Assembly: GCA_947170415.1 (NCBI GenBank) | Contig: CAMVTN010000008.1 | Coordinates: 1 to 36,851 of the forward strand | Length of the DNA stretch: 36,851 nucleotides | DNA from: an uncultured Lachnospiraceae bacterium | GTDB lineage: Bacteria; Bacillota; Clostridia; Lachnospirales; Lachnospiraceae | Direction: 5' to 3' | Shown here: in pieces, positions 28,645 to 36,851 of the stretch | How the letters are laid out: each line of letters starts with the position of its first letter | How positions within the stretch are numbered: position 1 is the stretch's first letter | Made by a program: the position numbers and the translations under genes | The notes under the pieces: generated by a model | The model's database searches: none | The model's input: only the letters and a program-made list of their open reading frames with translations | What the model was told of the DNA's origin: nothing

Positions 28645-30161
28645 GATACGAACTCCTCCTGCTGATTATTATTTTCTTTCATTGCATATCTCATGATCGT
28701 CTCCTGATGGAAGCTCTCTTTATCAATACATCCTGTAATGTACCCCTGACTCATCACATATATCCTGTCGCACATACCGATAAGTTCCGGCATTTCTGAT
28801 GAAACCATGATGATCGTCTTACCCTGCTTTACGATATCCGTCATCAGCTTATAAATTTCAAACTTAGCACCTACATCAATACCACGCGTAGGCTCATCAA
28901 GTATCATGACTTTAGGCTCACACAAAAGCCATCTCGCAAGCAGAACTTTCTGCTGGTTTCCTCCTGAAAGAGATGCGATCGGTGTATCAAGCGTGGGAGT
29001 CTTTACATTCATCTGCTTAAAGACCTTTGAAACATCATCCATTTCTTTTCCCTTATGCGTATATCCACCAAATATAAATCTCTCAAGATTTCCAAGACTG
29101 GCATTTTCCTTAACACTTCTGACCGGTATAATACCGTCCTCCCGCCTGCTCTCGGCAAGCATTACAAGTCCGTTCTTTATTGCATCTTCGGGGCTCTTTA
29201 TCTCTACTTCCTTCCCATCGATAATCACTGTACCCGTATCGTGATGATCGAGCCCGAATATTGCTCTCATAGTCTCTGTCCTGCCTGCACCTACAAGTCC
29301 TGCAAAACCGACTATTTCTCCTTTTCTTGCTTCAAAATTAATCTTTGCGAACATATTTTTTTCATTAAAGTTTTTTACTTCAAAGATCTTTTCTCCAAGC
29401 GGAATATTCTCCTTTGGATAGACATTATCCATTTTCCGTCCAACCATTCTGGAAATAACTGTATCAAGATCTATGTCCTTTGCCCGGTCTGATGAAACTA
29501 CCGTTCCGTCTCTAAGTACAGTAATATCATCCGCGATCTTAAACACTTCATCCATCTTGTGGGAAATATATATGATAGCTACTCCCTGCTTTTTAAGTTC
29601 TTCTATCTTCTTAAATAAAGAAGCGACTTCTCTCTCCGTGATCGATGACGTCGGTTCATCCATGATGATCACTTCTGCGTTATTGCTGACAGCTTTCACT
29701 ATCTCTAACATCTGTATATCTGAAACCGTGAGGGTCTTAAGCTTTTGTTTTGGACCATACGGCAGTTTCTCATCCTTTATAAACCTCACTGCTTCACTGT
29801 GAACCTTTTTCCAGTCGACTGCTCCAAATCTGTTTACCGGCAGCTTTCCAAGAAACAGATTTTCTTCTACTGTAAGTTCCGGAACATAATTCAATTCCTG
29901 CGGTATCATCGCTATACCATATTGAGAAGCTTCGATAGGATTACGAATAGTTACCGGCTTCTCATCTATATAGATCTGTCCTGCATCCGGTTTATACTGA
30001 CCGTTTATGATCTTCATCAACGTAGATTTTCCTGCACCATTCTCCCCGCAAAGAGCATGCACAGTCCCTTTTCTCACAGAAAACCTGATTCGATCCAGAG
30101 CCTTTACTCCCGGAAAGGATTTTTCTATCCCTTCTACACGCAGTTTAATATCTTCTGCCAT
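28641..30161 (-). CDS. Sugar ABC transporter ATPase (RbsA/XylG-like, two NBDs)
   Basis: GENGAGKSTLMKIINGQYKPD, two NBD units, LSGGNQQKVLLARWLLCEPKVMILDEPTRGIDVGAK; ATGA overlap with the permease. Confidence 0.96.
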   Translation of the reverse strand: MAEDIKLRVEGIEKSFPGVKALDRIRFSVRKGTVHALCGENGAGKSTLMKIINGQYKPDAGQIYIDEKPVTIRNPIEASQYGIAMIPQELNYVPELTVEENLFLGKLPVNRFGAVDWKKVHSEAVRFIKDEKLPYGPKQKLKTLTVSDIQMLEIVKAVSNNAEVIIMDEPTSSITEREVASLFKKIEELKKQGVAIIYISHKMDEVFKIADDITVLRDGTVVSSDRAKDIDLDTVISRMVGRKMDNVYPKENIPLGEKIFEVKNFNEKNMFAKINFEARKGEIVGFAGLVGAGRTETMRAIFGLDHHDTGTVIIDGKEVEIKSPEDAIKNGLVMLAESRREDGIIPVRSVKENASLGNLERFIFGGYTHKGKEMDDVSKVFKQMNVKTPTLDTPIASLSGGNQQKVLLARWLLCEPKVMILDEPTRGIDVGAKFEIYKLMTDIVKQGKTIIMVSSEMPELIGMCDRIYVMSQGYITGCIDKESFHQETIMRYAMKENNNQQEEFVS

Positions 30162-30229
30162 CTTTAGCCCCCCACTTATTAAACTTGTTTTTAATTTTCT
30201 TTTTTAATTAACTTTAATAACTTGAGCAC

Positions 30230-30258
30230 ATTCTATCCCTTATTCATTTTGATGTCAA
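30230..30258 (-). promoter_or_regulatory. Promoter of the sugar transporter operon
   Basis: Minus strand TTGACA - 17 nt - TAGAAT. Confidence 0.75.
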
Positions 30259-30305
30259 TAATCGACAGAAAATTTATTTAAGTTGGTTGTTTTAAACAAA
30301 AAACA

Positions 30306-30345
30306 GCCTTGATTTTCTACCTGCACCCAAGTAAAAAATCAAGGC
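30306..30345 (-). terminator. Intrinsic terminator of the ROK gene
   Basis: Minus strand GCCTTGATTTTTTACTT...AAAATCAAGGCTGTTTTTTG. Confidence 0.8.
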
Positions 30346-30364
30346 ATTCCTTTCAAAACTTCAT

Positions 30365-31504
30365 TTATATGTTTTCAATATACTTTCCTATAAAGTTCAG
30401 CGCAGCTCCTACAGCTGACGCTTCCCGCTTAATAATACACGGTTTTACAAAATCTGTTTTTTCATCATACGGATTTAATTTCTTTATACGTTTTTTCAGC
30501 TCAATCATGTAATTTTCCATCATTCCGCCAACATAGCCGCCGAGAACAATATCACAATCGTATATCATCCTTATATTAACAACAACGATTGCCAGATAAT
30601 CCAAATATTCAGAAAAAATCTTTGTTAGCGCTTCATCTCCATTTTCAACGCGTCTAAAAAATTCTGTCAAATTGCCCTCTGTCTGATCCGCAAGAACTCT
30701 GGCATTACAATACGCGTTTACACACCCTCTCTGACCGCAGTAGCATTTCTTTCCTTTTACCGGAACTATCTTTGCATGACCTATTTCCGCACTTCTGCAA
30801 TCATCTCCCAAAATTATCTTTCCGTTATACAGACTGGCTCCACCTACAGAATTGCTAAGCATCAGATAAAAGAGATTTCTGCCGGAATAAGCATCATCCT
30901 GACTGTTTCTAAAATACATTTCCGCATATCCTGCAGAATTTGCGTCATTAAACACCCGGATATCATACTGAGACAGCTCCTGAAACCGCTCACAGACATT
31001 TTCCGGAACCTCGACAATCTTACTGTATACAACACGATTTGTTTCATAATCAACAATGCACGGCAGTGATAATCCAACGCCCAGAATCCTGTCTGATGAT
31101 ATGTTATTATCTATAAGAAGCTTTCTTCCCTTAGCCAATATGTCTTTATAGCACTTCGGATCATCTGTAAAATTAAACTGTTCACGATTGATGATACCAA
31201 CTATCTCACCGGAAAGGTCAAGCACAGCGATCGTCAGATGATTCTGTGTGATATCGATTCCCATTGCGTATTTCGCCTCAGATACACACTGATATTCACG
31301 CGCCATCCGCCCGCCTGTTGTCTGTCTTTCTTCAAGAACACGTACTGCACCTTCTTCGATCAAACTATTCAGATGCTGAGTAACAGTAGGGATACTCATT
31401 CCCGCTAAAACAGATATCTTCTGTATCGGCATCTTCCCCTGCCGTAAGAGCAGCATATATACTTCATGTCTGTTTGCCTTTCTAAGTTCTGCTCTGTCTG
31501 CCAT
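30365..31504 (-). CDS. ROK family transcriptional regulator
   Basis: N-terminal winged HTH (HEVYMLLLRQGKMPIQKISVLAGMSIPTVTQHLNSL), ROK domain with GHAKIVPVKGKKCYCGQRGCVNAYC zinc motif. Start set at MADRAELRKAN with GAGGAG upstream. Confidence 0.93.
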   Translation of the reverse strand: MADRAELRKANRHEVYMLLLRQGKMPIQKISVLAGMSIPTVTQHLNSLIEEGAVRVLEERQTTGGRMAREYQCVSEAKYAMGIDITQNHLTIAVLDLSGEIVGIINREQFNFTDDPKCYKDILAKGRKLLIDNNISSDRILGVGLSLPCIVDYETNRVVYSKIVEVPENVCERFQELSQYDIRVFNDANSAGYAEMYFRNSQDDAYSGRNLFYLMLSNSVGGASLYNGKIILGDDCRSAEIGHAKIVPVKGKKCYCGQRGCVNAYCNARVLADQTEGNLTEFFRRVENGDEALTKIFSEYLDYLAIVVVNIRMIYDCDIVLGGYVGGMMENYMIELKKRIKKLNPYDEKTDFVKPCIIKREASAVGAALNFIGKYIENI

Positions 31505-31875
31505 AATAATCTCCTCTATAAGCACAAGTTTAAATCTTTAAAGCTAGTATAGCATAATATCACTGTTTTTAAAGTATCTTTAATAAGTTTTCTTAAAAAG
31601 TATGTTTTTTAATTTTATCAGCAACTTTCAGAAGGCTTACATGCAAATATTTCCTGCCCACGGTCAATTTGTAAACATTTAACAACACATTGTTTATATT
31701 GGCAAGTTGAAAAATTCTCGATAAATAGATAATTTTGACTATAGCAATTTTAAAGTTTCTTAAATATGTTGTGCAATATTTTTAATATTTTGCGTATTTT
31801 TAATTTATTATATTGCACTTTGCCTAATTGTATGATAAAGTGAACACAGTTGAATGAATTGCCACCTGAGACGAG

Positions 31876-31936
31876 AGAACATGGCGACCCGAAGCAGTTT
31901 TTCTAAACTGCCCTAAGTGTATTGCTATGTTCTTTT
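31876..31936 (+). promoter_or_regulatory. Candidate structured leader / antitermination target upstream of glpP
   Basis: AGAACATGGC (31876-31885) pairs with GCTATGTTCT (31924-31933), enclosing hairpin GCAGTTT-TTCT-AAACTGC (31894-31911), followed by U-rich TTTTATTAT. Confidence 0.5.
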
Positions 31937-31943
31937 ATTATGC

Positions 31944-32100
31944 GATGACAAGGGGCAAAAGTAAAAAATCCGCTTGTGCCTGCACATGAAGGATTTTTTA
32001 TTTGGGCCCCGCAAAACACGAGCATGCAGCGTAATTACGCGAAATGCGAGTGTTTTAGAATTGCGTGAGCTTCGTAAGAAGCGTAGCAATTCGTGTCATC
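31944..32100 (+). repeat. Structured 157-bp repeat element, copy 2
   Basis: GATGACAAGGGGCAAAAGTAAAAAATCCG...GCAATTCGTGTCATC; equals copy 1 (8350-8506 minus) with compensatory differences. Confidence 0.9.
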
Positions 32101-32147
32101 TTCAAGGCAAGGGACAAAATCAAAAAATTGTACATTAGGAGTCGCGC

Positions 32148-34260
<2,113 letters not shown>

Positions 34261-34300
34261 TTTAATTAGGACAAAAATTGAATAATTAGGGAGGGTACTT

Positions 34301-35029
34301 ATGGATATGAAAATATTTTTAGCTGAGCTTATCGGTACTGCAATGCTTGTAATGCTCGGTGATGGTGTTTGCTGTAATATCTCACTTAATAAGTCCGGAA
34401 TGAAGGGCGGAAATACCGTTCATATCGGTATCGGCTGGGGACTTGCAGTTCTGCTTCCTGCTTTCTGCTTTGGTGCAGCATCAGGAGCACACTTCAATCC
34501 CTCTGTAACAATAGCACTCGCTGTAAACGGAAGTGTTTCATGGAGTCTCGTTCCATGCTACATCATTGCACAGCTTCTCGGAGGTTTCATCGGTGCAGCG
34601 ATCCTGATCGTTATGTACAATGATCAGCTCAAAGCTACCCCCGAAGCAGCTGTAAAGCGCGGATGTTTCTGCACAGGGCCGTCCTCTCGAAATACCGTAC
34701 TTAACTTCCTTTCCGAGTGCATCTGCGGATTCTTCCTGATGTTCACTATCCTCGGTATCGGTCAGGTTGTTGACTGCTCAGACGTAGGCGGAAAGTTCCT
34801 GGTATTCGCTCTCATCATGTCCATCGGTCTTTCATTTGGAGGACTTACGGGATACGCAATGAACGCTGCCAGAGATACAGCACCTCGTCTTGCATACGCT
34901 CTCCTTTGCCCGGGCGAAAGAGATGCCGACTGGGGTTACGCATGGATCCCCGCTCTCGCTCCTATCGTTGGAACAGTCCTCGCAGCACTTCTCTACGGCG
35001 GACTCATTTCAGCAGGTGTATTCCACTGA
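34301..35029 (+). CDS. glpF: Glycerol uptake facilitator (MIP/aquaporin family)
   Basis: ELIGTAMLVMLGDGV, GAASGAHFNPSVTIALAV (NPS variant), TGYAMNAARDTAPRL (NAARD). Confidence 0.95.
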   Translation: MDMKIFLAELIGTAMLVMLGDGVCCNISLNKSGMKGGNTVHIGIGWGLAVLLPAFCFGAASGAHFNPSVTIALAVNGSVSWSLVPCYIIAQLLGGFIGAAILIVMYNDQLKATPEAAVKRGCFCTGPSSRNTVLNFLSECICGFFLMFTILGIGQVVDCSDVGGKFLVFALIMSIGLSFGGLTGYAMNAARDTAPRLAYALLCPGERDADWGYAWIPALAPIVGTVLAALLYGGLISAGVFH

Positions 35030-35040
35030 TCAGGCTATTC

Positions 35041-35072
35041 CATTATGCGGAAGCGGGAAATTCCGCATAATG
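35041..35072 (+). other. Perfect 12-bp inverted repeat downstream of glpF
   Basis: CATTATGCGGAA-8 nt-TTCCGCATAATG; no U tract. Confidence 0.6.
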
Positions 35073-35211
35073 CTTAGCAAATATAAAATGCACAATTATC
35101 TTTTAATCACCGGGTATTTCTAAACATACAAAAAAATTTACTTTACACATTTACAAACAGGGTATAGGGTTTTATATTTAAATTAACTAAATAAGATAAT
35201 GATGCAGAGAA

Positions 35212-35265
35212 GGAGTCATCGATCAACACGCGGGAAGCGTGTCTGATTGGTGACTCCTTTTTTAG
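35212..35265 (+). terminator. Strong intrinsic terminator between glpF and the downstream FAD oxidoreductase gene
   Basis: GGAGTCA...ACACGC-gggaa-GCGTGT...TGACTCC followed by TTTTTT. Confidence 0.8.
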
Positions 35266-35446
35266 TATAGTACCTGACTATACATTTTCGTTTTTTAGAA
35301 TTAACGCTTCCCTTATGAAACTCGGATAAATATTTCCCTAAGCATCCGATAAAAGTAATAGAACGCAAAAGAGAGATATTTATCCGAACTTCATCATCTT
35401 TAAAGATCATCCAAAAACACAAGGTAAGAGAAAGGAGCCACAACAA

Positions 35447-36851
35447 ATGACATATGATGTGATCATCATCGGAGCAGGCGTCAGCGGAGCAGCTTCCGCA
35501 AGAGAACTCTCCAGATATAAACTGAACGTCTGCGTACTGGAAAAAGCCGAGGACGTTTGCGCCGGCACAAGTAAAGCAAACAGCGCCATAATCCACGCAG
35601 GTTTCGATGCCCCCGAAGGATCTCTGATGGCAAAACTCAACGTAGAAGGCAACGAAATGATGGACGAGCTCGCAAAAGACCTCGATATCCCTTTCAAGAG
35701 AAACGGTTCGCTCGTTGTCTGCATCCATAAAGAAGAACTTGATGGTCTTAAAGACCTTTATAACAGAGGTGTTGCAAACGGAGTAAAAGATTTGAAGATC
35801 TTATCACGTGAAGAAGTCCTGGAACTTGAGCCAAACCTTTCAGATAACGTTGAAGGCGCACTCTACGCTCCAACCGGCGGTATCGTGTGTCCTTTCATCC
35901 TTAATATCGCCATGGCAGAAAATGCCAATGTAAACGGCGTAGATTTCAGATTCAATACAGAAGTCGAAGCACTCAAGCGTGAAGATGACGGACTCTGGCA
36001 CATCCGCACAAACAACGGTGAATACACCGCCAAATACGTCGTAAACGCTGCAGGTGTCCACGCTGATACTTTCCACAACATGGTTTCCGCTGATAAGATC
36101 CATATCACTCCGAGACGCGGTGATTACTGCCTCCTCGATAAAGAAATGGGTTCACACGTAACCCACACCATCTTCCCGCAGCCCACAAAGCTCGGTAAAG
36201 GAGTCCTGGTATCTCCCACAGTTCACGGAAACCTTATCGTAGGACCTACAGCCATCGATATCGAAGATAAAGAAGCCACAGCTACCACTCAGGAAGGAAT
36301 AGATGACCTTATTTCAAAGGCATCTCTTCATGTAAAGGATCTGCCGGTAGCTCGAAAAGTCATCACAAGCTTTGCAGGTCTCCGCGCTCACGAAGATCAC
36401 CACGAATTTATCATTAAGGAACTTCCCGATGCACCTCATTTTATCGACTGCGCAGGAATAGAGTCTCCGGGGCTCACTTCCAGTCCGGCTATCGGAGAGA
36501 TGGTCGCAGGTATTATCGCAGACATAGAAAAACCCGAAAAGAAGGAAAACTGGAACGGCAAGAGAAAAGGCATCGTCGATCCAAAGACCATGACTTTAGA
36601 AGAAAGAAACGAACTCATAAAGAAGAACCCGGCATATGGCAATATCATTTGCCGCTGCGAATCCATTTCAGAGGGAGAAATATTAGATGCCATTCATCGT
36701 CCTCTCGGCGCACGTTCACTTGACGGCGTAAAGAGACGTACACGTGCAGGAATGGGCAGATGCCAGGCAGGTTTCTGCAGTCCACGTGTAATGGAGATCA
36801 TAAACAGAGAACTTGGTATCCCTATGGAAAAGATCACAAAGAGCGGCGGAA
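35447..36851 (+). CDS. NAD(P)/FAD-dependent oxidoreductase, GlpA-like with C-terminal BFD-type [2Fe-2S] region (truncated by window edge)
   Basis: Plus-strand frame open to window end: MTYDVIIIGAGVSGAASARELSRYKLNVCVLEKAEDVCAGTSKANSAIIHAGFD; later CRCESISEGEILDAIHRPLGARSLDGVKRRTRAGMGRCQAGFC. Absent from the ORF track because no stop is in the window. Confidence 0.92.
   Translation, partial: MTYDVIIIGAGVSGAASARELSRYKLNVCVLEKAEDVCAGTSKANSAIIHAGFDAPEGSLMAKLNVEGNEMMDELAKDLDIPFKRNGSLVVCIHKEELDGLKDLYNRGVANGVKDLKILSREEVLELEPNLSDNVEGALYAPTGGIVCPFILNIAMAENANVNGVDFRFNTEVEALKREDDGLWHIRTNNGEYTAKYVVNAAGVHADTFHNMVSADKIHITPRRGDYCLLDKEMGSHVTHTIFPQPTKLGKGVLVSPTVHGNLIVGPTAIDIEDKEATATTQEGIDDLISKASLHVKDLPVARKVITSFAGLRAHEDHHEFIIKELPDAPHFIDCAGIESPGLTSSPAIGEMVAGIIADIEKPEKKENWNGKRKGIVDPKTMTLEERNELIKKNPAYGNIICRCESISEGEILDAIHRPLGARSLDGVKRRTRAGMGRCQAGFCSPRVMEIINRELGIPMEKITKSGG

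Overview
Low-to-moderate GC window from a Firmicute, most likely Lachnospiraceae (Butyrivibrio-like, judged from gene content only). Most of it is a minus-strand block of housekeeping and signalling genes: degenerate HD-GYP protein (truncated at the left edge), PAS/GGDEF/EAL protein, hemW, lepA, rpsT, mgtE, CinA-C protein, pgsA, rimO, rpoZ, gmk, remA-like, yicC, leuA, proB, response regulator, hybrid histidine kinase. A small accessory patch follows (repeat-containing lipoprotein, Rpn/PD-(D/E)XK protein, decayed IS1380-like element). Next is a polyol/sugar ABC transporter locus with a ROK regulator, and on the plus strand a glycerol operon (glpP, glpK, glpF, FAD oxidoreductase running off the right edge). 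Best second-look items: (1) a leuA whose ORF continues in frame into a complete AraC-type DNA-binding domain; (2) a 157-bp element present twice, 23 kb apart in opposite orientation, that folds as a closed four-way (cloverleaf-like) structure with compensatory changes in several stems and conserved tandem GA/GA mismatches, lying sense to the adjacent genes each time; (3) an mgtE 5' leader with mutually exclusive pairings, one masking the Shine-Dalgarno; (4) a candidate GlpP-controlled leader. No tRNA, rRNA or CRISPR array was recognised. All calls are from reading the sequence; no database search or folding software was used.
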